45,109 nucleotides of DNA from Gammaproteobacteria bacterium. Its GTDB lineage: Bacteria > Pseudomonadota > Gammaproteobacteria > DSM-16500. Shown piece after piece: positions 16,288-24,405 of this stretch. The translations under genes and the position numbers were made by a program. The stretch lies in the NCBI GenBank assembly GCA_013286215.1, contig JABDGC010000009.1, positions 1-45,109 of the forward strand, written 5' to 3'. The notes under the pieces are model-generated. The model did not search any database. It worked only from the letters and a program-made list of their open reading frames with translations, and was not told where the DNA came from. Position 1 is the first letter of the stretch; every line of letters begins with the position of its first letter.

Positions 16288-16313
16288 AGAGTGCAATGGC
16301 TGACTTGCACTCT
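16288..16313. other. Perfect 9-bp hairpin upstream of the chemosensory operon
   Basis: AGAGTGCAA (16288-16296) and TTGCACTCT (16305-16313) are exact reverse complements with an 8-base spacer. It lies about 80 bases before the putative -10 of the operon and could be an operator or the end of the preceding repeat. No T-run follows it. Confidence 0.4.
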
Positions 16314-16392
16314 AAATGACGAAATCCGCCAGAATTTGCGCACAAATCAAGGCTAGCCTCCATCTATAACACTGGGCTAGCCCCTTCCGGTT

Positions 16393-16398
16393 TATAAT
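16393..16398 (+). promoter_or_regulatory. Putative -10 box of the chemosensory operon
   Basis: TATAAT lies 33 bases before the ATG at 16431, with AGGGG as a likely ribosome-binding site between them. No good -35 is visible at the right distance, which is compatible with an activator-dependent promoter. Confidence 0.4.
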
Positions 16399-16430
16399 AG
16401 TTCTTATGAGCTAGACAGGGGTCGACTTTA

Positions 16431-18140
16431 ATGAAAATTCTTGTCGCCGATGACTCAAAAACAAATCTTGCCATTCTGATTAACTCCTTAACCCAATTAG
16501 GGCATGAAGTGATTACCGCCAATAATGGCATCGAGGCGATTAAACAATTTAAAAAGCAGCGCCCGGACCTCGTCATTCTCGACGTTGTTATGGAAGAAAT
16601 GGACGGCTTTGAATGCGCTCGAAGGATCCGTGAATTCAACACAGACGACTGGATTCCCATTATTTTTCTCAGCGGCGCCGTTGACGATGAAAATATTTCG
16701 CGCGGCATCAACGCCGGCGGTGATGACTATCTCACCAAGCCTTTTAGTGACGTGACCTTGGCAGCCAAAATTAAAGCCATGCAAAGAATCTCGGACATGC
16801 GACAGCAGTTATGCGCGACCACGGAAAAACTCAGCGTGCTTTCTTCCATTGATCCCGTCACGAGCATTTACAATCGTATGGAGTTCGATAAAAAAATCAT
16901 CGAAAAAACGGATTACACCGATCAACACAAGCAACTCCTGGCACTGCTTTTCATTGATATCGATCATTTTAAGAGAATCAACGATAATCTCGGCCACCAC
17001 GTGGGCGACTTTATTTTACGCGAAGTGGCTAGCCGCATTGCCTCCTGCATTCGTGTGGACGATATCCTGGCCCGTCTCGGCGGCGATGAATTTGCGATTA
17101 TCCTGCCCAATATCGAAAACCCCGAAAAGGCCGGATTAGTCGCGCAAAAAATCATTGAGACCCTCAAACCACCCTATAAAATTTCCGGCCATGAAATCTT
17201 CATCAGCTGCAGCATTGGGATCGCCTGCCTTCCCTCTCCGGAAACCGATTTCAACACCCTGATGCAAAAAGCCGATATCGCCATGTACCATGCCAAGGAA
17301 TTAGGCCGGAACAATTATCAATTTTACACCAAGGAATTGAATGAAAAACACACACAACGCATGACCTTGGAAAACGCCTTAAAAGAAGCCACCGAAAAAC
17401 AAGAGTTATTCATCAGCTATCAGCCGGTTTTTAATCTTCAAAGTCGCAAAATAACGGGCGTCGAATCACTGCTGCGCTGGAAGCACCCCGAGATCGGCTT
17501 GGTGCTGCCGGACACTTTTATCCCCCTGGCCGAGGAAAGCGGCTTAATCACGGCGATCGGCGAAAAACTGCTCGAACAAGTCTGCCTCCAGGGAGCCCAA
17601 TGGCAAGCGTCAGGGCAGCACAACTTTAAATTAATGGCCAATCTGTCATCGCGGCAACTGCTGCAGAAAAACCTGCCGCTGATTCTGCACCGCATTCTTG
17701 AGAAAACCAAGCTACAACCACAAATGCTGGAACTGGAAATTACGGAAAGCACGCTGATGGCCCACGTGATTCATTCGGAAAAAATCCTGATGGAAATCGC
17801 CAAACTGGGCATCACCATTTCCATTGATAACTTTGGAACAGGCTATTCCTCGCTGGGCTATCTTAAAAATTTACCCGTACGTTCTCTGAAAATTGACAAA
17901 ACCTTCATTCGCGATCTCGGGGTCAATCAAAACGCGAATATCATCGTCAAAGCGCTGATTCATTTAGGCCTCAATCTGAACCTCAATGTCATCGCTGAAG
18001 GCATTGAAAATGAGGAACAGTATCACTTTCTGATCGAAAATGGCTGCCCCGAAGGGCAGGGATTTTATTTAAGTAAGCCCATTAGCGCAGAAGCATTTGC
18101 AACATTATTGGGTCAACAGGAGCCGGCAACCACTGCTTAA
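16431..18140 (+). CDS. Response regulator with GGDEF and EAL domains (c-di-GMP synthesis/hydrolysis)
   Basis: This 569-residue protein has three domains. The receiver (1-120) keeps acidic residues D7/D8, phospho-acceptor D51 and K103. The GGDEF domain (about 138-302) has an intact GGDEF at 217-221 and an intact inhibitory RxxD site at 208-211, exactly five residues before it, so it should make c-di-GMP and be feedback-inhibited. The EAL domain (about 318-560) has E345 in the Glu-Ser-Leu-Leu-Arg-Trp motif, N404, E436, K487 and E523, but the usual Asp-Asp-Phe-Gly-Thr-Gly reads Asp-Asn-Phe (N467), so phosphodiesterase activity may be weakened. It is the first gene of an eight-gene run and lies 35 bases before a cheW. 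In this context it is the likely output of the chemosensory array, comparable to WspR but with an added EAL domain. Confidence 0.93.
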   Translation: MKILVADDSKTNLAILINSLTQLGHEVITANNGIEAIKQFKKQRPDLVILDVVMEEMDGFECARRIREFNTDDWIPIIFLSGAVDDENISRGINAGGDDYLTKPFSDVTLAAKIKAMQRISDMRQQLCATTEKLSVLSSIDPVTSIYNRMEFDKKIIEKTDYTDQHKQLLALLFIDIDHFKRINDNLGHHVGDFILREVASRIASCIRVDDILARLGGDEFAIILPNIENPEKAGLVAQKIIETLKPPYKISGHEIFISCSIGIACLPSPETDFNTLMQKADIAMYHAKELGRNNYQFYTKELNEKHTQRMTLENALKEATEKQELFISYQPVFNLQSRKITGVESLLRWKHPEIGLVLPDTFIPLAEESGLITAIGEKLLEQVCLQGAQWQASGQHNFKLMANLSSRQLLQKNLPLILHRILEKTKLQPQMLELEITESTLMAHVIHSEKILMEIAKLGITISIDNFGTGYSSLGYLKNLPVRSLKIDKTFIRDLGVNQNANIIVKALIHLGLNLNLNVIAEGIENEEQYHFLIENGCPEGQGFYLSKPISAEAFATLLGQQEPATTA

Positions 18141-18175
18141 GGACGCCCAACCTGGATCGGACAAGGAGCATTCCC

Positions 18176-18691
18176 ATGCGACCGTTGGACCCGCAAAAGA
18201 AAGTCCAAATGATACGCCTGCTGGCGAAAAAGGTGCGTGTTTGCCTGCCGATCGCCTATGTCAGCAAAATCCTACCCTTGATGCTGCTGGAGGCGGTTCC
18301 CAATAGCCCCTTTTTCGTCGTCGGCTTAATGAATCACGCCGGGAAAAGCATCCCCGTCCTGGATCTTGCCGCGCGACTCGGACTGAACCGAGACCAACCC
18401 TATTCCCTGGACACCCCCCTGCTGCTCTGCTCCAGCGGCTCGCAGGAACTGGCCTTGTTGGCGGATCGCATTCTAGGCCTTACGGATGTCGCGGAAAACA
18501 GCCTGCAAATGTCGGAGCAATTTGACCCGGCCACATCGCTGTTTTTAGGCTCGATCGCCATCGGCAGTGAGCTGTTTTTACGGTTGAACGCCGAACGCAT
18601 TTTGGATTGCTGTTTAAGCACGCAAGAAAAAGGCCGGACCTTCGATCTTAACTCACCTGAGGCAGCAAAATATGAACTTGAAAACGAGTGA
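18176..18691 (+). CDS. CheW-like coupling protein 1 (WspB/D-like)
   Basis: This 171-residue CheW domain protein would link receptors to the CheA kinase. The pattern Val-Cys-Leu-Pro-Ile-Ala-Tyr-Val-Ser-Lys-Ile-Leu-Pro, then Gly-Leu-Met-Asn-His-Ala-Gly-Lys-Ser-Ile-Pro-Val-Leu-Asp-Leu, is the CheW hallmark. A good ribosome-binding site (AAGGAG) precedes the ATG. Its 3' end overlaps cheR by 20 bases, which implies coupled translation. Confidence 0.88.
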   Translation: MRPLDPQKKVQMIRLLAKKVRVCLPIAYVSKILPLMLLEAVPNSPFFVVGLMNHAGKSIPVLDLAARLGLNRDQPYSLDTPLLLCSSGSQELALLADRILGLTDVAENSLQMSEQFDPATSLFLGSIAIGSELFLRLNAERILDCCLSTQEKGRTFDLNSPEAAKYELENE

Positions 18692-20216
18692 GCCAAGGCT
18701 GGGCGCGAAAGACGGCCTTCCTCCCCCTTTCGCGGCGGACTTCAAAAACAATGAGTCGCGTTTTATTGACTTGATTCGCAGCCGCTTGGGAATCACCATT
18801 CACTCGCATCAAAGCAAAGAGCTGCAAAAGACCATTCTCAAAGGCTGCGCGAAGTTTTCCTGCTCCCCCACCGAATATCTGCAAATGCTGACGGCTTGTC
18901 CCCCGGACTCCCCGCTTTTAGAGCACTTGGTGACCGGCGTCACGATCGGCGAGACCTATTTCTTTCGTGATAAAAACCAGATGCAGATGTTACAGCAGAA
19001 CGTTTTGCCGAAAATCATCGCCCGAAAACGTCAGCAGCATGACTTGAGTTTGCGCATCTGGAGCGCGGGCTGCGCGAGTGGCGAAGAAGTTTACACCCTC
19101 GCCATGATGCTCACCGCGCTTTTACCCGATCTGAACGCCTGGGCCATCCACCTCCTCGGAACAGACATTAACACGCAGTCCTTGCAAAAAGCCCTGGTTG
19201 GGCGCTACAAAGAATGGTCGATGCGCGCCATCAGCGCGGATTACAAAAATCGCTATTTCGCCAAGATCGACGACGAATACGAGATTATGCCGCAGCTAAA
19301 AAACGGGGTCAGTTTCTTTTATTTGAACTTAAACGACGACGCCTATCCTTCCATCACCAATGGCACCAATGCGCAAGACCTGATTTTATGCCGCAACGTT
19401 TTAATCTATTTCGACAGTCAGCGCGTCGCCACGCTGATGAAGAAATTCAGCCTCAGCCTCGTCGCCGAGGGCTACCTCCTCTTAGGCGCCTCGGATCCCG
19501 TCAACCTGAACGACACTGGGCTGCATTTTAACTACCATCAAAGCTCGCTCTTCTCCCGCTCCACCACGATCGCGCCGCCGGCCGCCCTCGAAGAACCGTC
19601 GGTCACGCAAGCCCGCCCGGCGCCGCCTGTTAAAAAGGCGCGTATGCTAACGGCGGCGCCACGTGTCGACCGGAGCGCTGAGAAACCGAAGCAGGCCAAA
19701 CTCGATGAGCAACGCATCCAGCAGTTGCTGACCTCCGCCAAGTGGCAGGAAATCCTGGATCAAACCAGCCTCAATGACAACCATTCAGCCGTGCTACTGA
19801 ACGCCAAAGCCACGGCCCTGGCGAATCTTGGAAAATTGCAACAAGCGGTCCAGTTTTGTGAGTCCAGCCTGGCCTTGGACAAGGCCAATAAAGCAACGCA
19901 TTTCCTCCACGCCATGATCCTACTCGAACTCAATAAAATCGAAGCCGCGGAAGCAGCGCTTCGCAAAACGATCTTCTTGGATCACGCCTTTGTCTTTGCC
20001 CATTTTCAATTGGGCCTGCTCTTGTTTCGAAACAAGAAAATCGAGGCAGGCGCCAAATGCCTGAAGAACGCCTTGACCATCGCCAAAAAGCAGCAGCCGG
20101 AGGAGGCGGTGACAGGCGTCTATGGCTTACATTACGGCCGACTGGTGGAAATACTGGAGCATGAACTCGAACTCAACAGCAAGCTCGGGAGCGACTTCCA
20201 TGAAACCCAAAAATAG
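18672..20216 (+). CDS. CheR-type methyltransferase with C-terminal TPR repeats (WspC-like)
   Basis: This protein methylates receptor glutamates using S-adenosylmethionine. The N-terminal helical CheR domain (about 25-95) ends in Val-Thr-Ile-Gly-Glu-Thr-Tyr-Phe-Phe-Arg-Asp; the SAM-binding motif is Ile-Trp-Ser-Ala-Gly-Cys-Ala-Ser-Gly-Glu-Glu at about 129-139; and Asp-Leu-Ile-Leu-Cys-Arg-Asn-Val-Leu-Ile-Tyr-Phe-Asp is diagnostic. After a Pro/Ala-rich linker (about 300-355) the C-terminal part (about 360-500) is made of TPR-like helices. This CheR-TPR fusion, 514 residues, is the WspC architecture rather than the short CheR of flagellar systems. It overlaps both neighbouring cheW genes. Confidence 0.93.
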   Translation: MNLKTSEPRLGAKDGLPPPFAADFKNNESRFIDLIRSRLGITIHSHQSKELQKTILKGCAKFSCSPTEYLQMLTACPPDSPLLEHLVTGVTIGETYFFRDKNQMQMLQQNVLPKIIARKRQQHDLSLRIWSAGCASGEEVYTLAMMLTALLPDLNAWAIHLLGTDINTQSLQKALVGRYKEWSMRAISADYKNRYFAKIDDEYEIMPQLKNGVSFFYLNLNDDAYPSITNGTNAQDLILCRNVLIYFDSQRVATLMKKFSLSLVAEGYLLLGASDPVNLNDTGLHFNYHQSSLFSRSTTIAPPAALEEPSVTQARPAPPVKKARMLTAAPRVDRSAEKPKQAKLDEQRIQQLLTSAKWQEILDQTSLNDNHSAVLLNAKATALANLGKLQQAVQFCESSLALDKANKATHFLHAMILLELNKIEAAEAALRKTIFLDHAFVFAHFQLGLLLFRNKKIEAGAKCLKNALTIAKKQQPEEAVTGVYGLHYGRLVEILEHELELNSKLGSDFHETQK

Positions 20217-20772
20217 ACCGACACCGCGAAATCCCTTAATTGACTTGCTGCCACACAGCAAGGAGGAGCTCAGCGTTCTGCGCAAGCGCGCCGAACGCAT
20301 CGCCGGACAGGTGATCGCGAATCTGCAAAAAACCAGCGAGGCCGCTTATATTTGTTTCCGTCTCGGTCCACGAGAACAATACGGGCTGCCTTATTCGCAG
20401 GCAAAAGAAGTCATGCATACGCTCACGCCCACGCCGCTGCCGCATGCGCCGGAGTTTATTGCCGGCGTGATCAATCGCCGGGGAGCGCTGCTGGCCGTCC
20501 TCGATTTAAGACGGCTCTTTCATCTTCAAGCAGCGGAAAATGGCAACCCTGCTATTCTGATTGCCTCGGGCAACCAAATGACGGTTGGCGTGATGGTCGA
20601 CAGCATCGAAGGAAGCCGCACCTACGATCCCGTCGCGCTGGATGTTCCCCTCCCCTCGGAGGGACTGATCAAACCGGAGTACATACTGGGGTTACATCAG
20701 GCAAGGACTGCCCTACTCAATATGGACGCCATTTTGTCGGATCTGCAGTCACAATTGCGAAATCTCGCGTAA
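20200..20772 (+). CDS. CheW-like coupling protein 2 (WspD-like)
   Basis: This 190-residue protein has an N-terminal extension of about 45 residues, rich in charged residues, followed by a CheW domain (Phe-Arg-Leu-Gly-Pro-Arg-Glu-Gln-Tyr-Gly-Leu-Pro; Gly-Val-Ile-Asn-Arg-Arg-Gly-Ala-Leu-Leu-Ala-Val-Leu-Asp-Leu). I chose the ATG at 20200 because GGGAG lies eight bases before it; the frame is open further upstream, to 20122, but that part is out-of-frame cheR coding sequence. It overlaps the cheR stop by 17 bases. Confidence 0.88.
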   Translation: MKPKNRPTPRNPLIDLLPHSKEELSVLRKRAERIAGQVIANLQKTSEAAYICFRLGPREQYGLPYSQAKEVMHTLTPTPLPHAPEFIAGVINRRGALLAVLDLRRLFHLQAAENGNPAILIASGNQMTVGVMVDSIEGSRTYDPVALDVPLPSEGLIKPEYILGLHQARTALLNMDAILSDLQSQLRNLA

Positions 20773-20815
20773 CGCGGGCATTTCAACCAACAGGGAATTT
20801 TAGGGAGGATGAATT

Positions 20816-22516
20816 ATGACGACGACCACGCAAAAAGCAGGGACTCCGCTGAACCTTGCCCCTTCCGTTCAGCCCAAAAAAACCCTGGGCATACGCGGGC
20901 GTATGTTTTTTAGCTTTCTGGCCATCACGCTGATTCTCGCCGGCGCGATCGGGCTGGTTTTGGTAAAAATCACGGAGGCAAAGCAATTCGCCGAGCGCGT
21001 TGTCAACTACGATTATCCGGCCAACGCGGAGTCCTACGACTTGGACATTCAAATCAATCTCGCCATGACCTCGACCCAAGGTTGGCTGCTGACCCAAGAC
21101 AGTTCTTATAAAAAAGAACTCGATCGCGCCTGGAGCAACATCAACAATATCATTCCCCTTTTAGAGGACTACGCCAAATTACCGAATAATGAAGCGTTCG
21201 CGAAAAACTGGCAACCGATCAAGTTAATGATTCTGCAATTAAAAACCCTCCAGGACAAAATTCAAAACGCCAGCAACCTGACTGATCAGAAGACGATTTA
21301 TCTCGCAGAAGTTTACCCTCTGACCAATAAAATATTCGACGCTTTAGATGGCCCCATTGGCGCCAAAGGCGAGCGTACCGGTGGCATTTTTGATCTACAA
21401 ACCGACCAATTGAAAGAAAATTCTCAAACGATCATCAATAACATGAGCGACATCCGCCTCGTTGAATATGTTCTTTTGGCGCTAAGCCTTGTCCTCTGTC
21501 TCGCGATTGCCATGCATACGACGCGCGGCTTGTTGCAGTATGTTGGCACCTTTCGACAGCAGAGCAATCGAATTGCGACCGGCGATTTGACACAGCGCAT
21601 ACCTGTTTCGAGTAACGATGAACTGGGTCAGTTGGGTGATGATCTCAATACCATGACAGATAGCTTGGCCGGCATCACCATGCAGATCACCGACGGCTGC
21701 CATAATATTGTGAGTACGCTTGACCAAGTAAAGCACGCGGTTGACACGCAGTCCTCCGGCGCTTCGGAACAGGCCTCGTCCATCAACCAGATTACAGCCT
21801 CTCTCGCGGAAATCGAAAAAAGTTCGATGCAGACGATGGAAAAAAGTAAAGCCCTGGGTGAAGCCGCGCAGCGCACGCAGGAAAAGGGCGAATTAGGCCT
21901 CGAGGCAGTGGAACAAAGCATCACTGGAATGAAAGCCGTCCGCGAGAAAGTGCAAATGATCGCGCAAACCATCCTGGATTTAAGCAATAAAACCCAGCAA
22001 GTCGGCGAAATTACGGCCGTCGTCAACTCGCTGGCACAGCAGTCCAAGATGCTGGCCTTAAATGCCTCCATCGAGGCCGCCAAAGCCGGCGAAGCGGGCA
22101 AGGGTTTTGCGGTGGTTGCCGAGGAAGTTAAAAATCTCGCGGAGCAATCTGAACAATCCACCGCGCAAGTGCAGAAAATTATTGAAGACATACGGCATGC
22201 CACAGAGAAAGCTGTCATGGCCACCGAAGAGGGAACCAAGGGCGTTGACCACGGCACCGGACTGGTTGAACAAACCGGTGACTTGGTTCGGAGTTTAAGC
22301 GAGGTGATTCATGAGGCCACTATCGCCACCCAGCAAATCGAAGCAGCCGTGCGTCAGGAAAGCATCGGCATTGAGCAAATCACAGCTGGCATGAATGAAA
22401 TCAACCAAGTCACTTCCTCTTTCGTCGAAAGCTCCAAACAAACCACCGAGGCTGTGTCCCATTTATCGGGCATCGCCAAACATTTGAAAGAAAACGTGGA
22501 CGTATACAAGGTATAG
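20816..22516 (+). CDS. Methyl-accepting chemoreceptor 1
   Basis: This 566-residue receptor has a cytoplasmic N-terminus of about 28 residues, TM1 (about 30-52), a helical periplasmic sensor of about 160 residues, TM2 (about 213-235), one HAMP domain (about 236-288, containing Ala-Thr-Gly-Asp-Leu-Thr-Gln-Arg-Ile) and a long coiled-coil signalling domain. The hairpin tip is [15 protein letters not shown]. It has no C-terminal CheR-tethering pentapeptide. The signalling domain is nearly the same as that of the next gene, while the sensors differ. A strong ribosome-binding site (AGGGAGG) precedes the ATG. Confidence 0.94.
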   Translation: MTTTTQKAGTPLNLAPSVQPKKTLGIRGRMFFSFLAITLILAGAIGLVLVKITEAKQFAERVVNYDYPANAESYDLDIQINLAMTSTQGWLLTQDSSYKKELDRAWSNINNIIPLLEDYAKLPNNEAFAKNWQPIKLMILQLKTLQDKIQNASNLTDQKTIYLAEVYPLTNKIFDALDGPIGAKGERTGGIFDLQTDQLKENSQTIINNMSDIRLVEYVLLALSLVLCLAIAMHTTRGLLQYVGTFRQQSNRIATGDLTQRIPVSSNDELGQLGDDLNTMTDSLAGITMQITDGCHNIVSTLDQVKHAVDTQSSGASEQASSINQITASLAEIEKSSMQTMEKSKALGEAAQRTQEKGELGLEAVEQSITGMKAVREKVQMIAQTILDLSNKTQQVGEITAVVNSLAQQSKMLALNASIEAAKAGEAGKGFAVVAEEVKNLAEQSEQSTAQVQKIIEDIRHATEKAVMATEEGTKGVDHGTGLVEQTGDLVRSLSEVIHEATIATQQIEAAVRQESIGIEQITAGMNEINQVTSSFVESSKQTTEAVSHLSGIAKHLKENVDVYKV

Positions 22517-22525
22517 GAGGTTCGC

Positions 22526-24394
22526 ATGGATGCCACTCATCAAGCCTTTAAAACGGGATCGAGCCTGGGGATACGCGGCCGTTTGTTTGCCGGGTTCGCG
22601 GCCATCAGTTTGATTATTCTGGCCGCCTTTAGCATTGTCTTAGTCAAAATCAGTCTGGCGGAAAACTTTGCGGCGCACGTCATCCAGAGCGAGCTTCCCG
22701 CTCACGAGCTTTCCTATGATCTCGACGTGAAAGTCTTTACTGCCAATAATGCGTTAAAAGAATGGATGATCACGCAGGATCCCAGCGCGAAAAAATCATT
22801 TTTCGCGGCCTGGGACAATCTTGAAAAGCTTCAGGCGCAAATCGACGGTTTCTCAAAAGACTGGAGTAATCCGAAGTACTATGACAGCTGGCATCGTATT
22901 AAAGCACTCTTGGCCCGGCTAAAAGCGAGCCAAGAAAAAATCCTGAATGAACAAGATATGAATGCGATGCGGGTCCTCTTGACCGGCGAGATCATTCCCT
23001 TGACCAATAAAATTCTCGACAATCTGGATGGCCTCTTGACCGCTGATGAGGACCGCGTTGGCGGCTTGTTTGATCTACAATACCAACAGTTGCAAGACGC
23101 AACCACTGAAATTTTGTCTGACATGAGCGTCATTAAAATCATCGAGTTCGCCATGTTAGCAGCCGTGCTAATTCTTTCCTCAATCATCGCCTGGATAACC
23201 GCGAACAAAATTTTATCCCCCTTAAACGACGCGATCGACATCGCGGAAAAAATTGCCAGCGGTGAGAGAAACCTGCGCATTGACGGCCTTTCTCGGGACG
23301 AAACCGGAACTTTATTGGCTGCGCTGGATCAGATGCAGAAGTCCATTCAGGACAGTGAAATGAAACTGAAGCGCAGCGAGGCGCACGCGCGCGAACTCTC
23401 CGAGGAGATCGTCAAAAAAGCCAATCTCTTCAGCCAACACAGCGCCAAAGTGGCCGCCGGCGACCTCCGCCAACGGATCACCAGCGAAGCAGACGACGAA
23501 ATGGGACGCTTAGGCAAGGACTTAAACACCATGACGGAAAATCTAGCCGGCATGACGCAGCAAATCACGGAGGCCTGCCATAACATGGTCACCACTCTGG
23601 AAGAAGTTAAACACGCCGTGGACGTGCAGTCTTCCGGCGCCTCGGAACAAGCTTCCTCAATTCAGCAAATTACGGCTTCTTTAGGCGAAATTGAAAAAAG
23701 CTCCAACCAAACCATTGAGAAAGCCAAGGCCCTGGGCCAAGCCGCCGATCGCACCCGTGAAAAGGGCCAAATGGGCCTGGAAGCGGTTGAGCAAAGCGTG
23801 CTCGGCATGAAGGGCGTGAAAGAGAAGGTTCAAATTATCGCACAAACCATTCTAGACTTGAGCAATAAAACGCAGCAAGTGGGTGAAATCACCGCCGTGG
23901 TCAACGGGTTGGCCCAGCAATCCAAGATGCTAGCCTTGAACGCCTCGATTGAAGCCGCCAAGGCCGGCGAAGCCGGAAAAGGCTTCGCCGTCGTCGCCTC
24001 CGAGGTCAAGACCCTTGCCGAGCAATCGGAACAATCCACGGCCCAGGTGCAGAAAATCCTGGAAGACATCCGCCACGCCACGGAGAAAGCCGTCATGGCG
24101 ACGGAGGAAGGAACCAAGGGCGTCGACTATGGCACCACCCTGGTCGAACAAACGGGAGAAGTCGTTCGCAGCCTCAGCGAAGTCATCTCCGAGACGACAG
24201 TCGCCAGCCAGCAAATTGAGGCGGCTGTCCGCCAGGAAAGCATCGGCATTGAGCAGATCACCGCCGGCATGAATGAAATCAATCAAGTGACCTCTGAGTT
24301 TGTGGATAGCGTCAAGCAAACGACCGAAGCCATCACGGATCTGGCTTCCATCTCCCACAACTTAAAGGAACACGTCGACGTCTACAAAACCTAG
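22526..24394 (+). CDS. Methyl-accepting chemoreceptor 2, with two HAMP domains
   Basis: This 622-residue paralogue of the previous receptor starts nine bases after it, with GGAGG six bases before the ATG. It has TM1 (about 18-40), a periplasmic sensor of about 160 residues, TM2 (about 205-225), then two tandem HAMP-like units: the first around Lys-Ile-Leu-Ser-Pro-Leu-Asn-Asp to Asp-Glu-Thr-Gly-Thr-Leu-Leu, the second around Ala-Ala-Gly-Asp-Leu-Arg-Gln-Arg-Ile to Asp-Glu-Met-Gly-Arg-Leu. The signalling domain matches that of receptor 1 almost residue for residue around the tip. The two are a tandem duplication with an added HAMP in this copy. Confidence 0.94.
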   Translation: MDATHQAFKTGSSLGIRGRLFAGFAAISLIILAAFSIVLVKISLAENFAAHVIQSELPAHELSYDLDVKVFTANNALKEWMITQDPSAKKSFFAAWDNLEKLQAQIDGFSKDWSNPKYYDSWHRIKALLARLKASQEKILNEQDMNAMRVLLTGEIIPLTNKILDNLDGLLTADEDRVGGLFDLQYQQLQDATTEILSDMSVIKIIEFAMLAAVLILSSIIAWITANKILSPLNDAIDIAEKIASGERNLRIDGLSRDETGTLLAALDQMQKSIQDSEMKLKRSEAHARELSEEIVKKANLFSQHSAKVAAGDLRQRITSEADDEMGRLGKDLNTMTENLAGMTQQITEACHNMVTTLEEVKHAVDVQSSGASEQASSIQQITASLGEIEKSSNQTIEKAKALGQAADRTREKGQMGLEAVEQSVLGMKGVKEKVQIIAQTILDLSNKTQQVGEITAVVNGLAQQSKMLALNASIEAAKAGEAGKGFAVVASEVKTLAEQSEQSTAQVQKILEDIRHATEKAVMATEEGTKGVDYGTTLVEQTGEVVRSLSEVISETTVASQQIEAAVRQESIGIEQITAGMNEINQVTSEFVDSVKQTTEAITDLASISHNLKEHVDVYKT

Positions 24395-24405
24395 GAAGCT
24401 GACCT

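Noticed and set aside
20122..20199. Longer N-terminus for the second CheW
   Set aside because: This part lies out of frame inside the cheR coding sequence, and the ATG at 20200 has its own ribosome-binding site.
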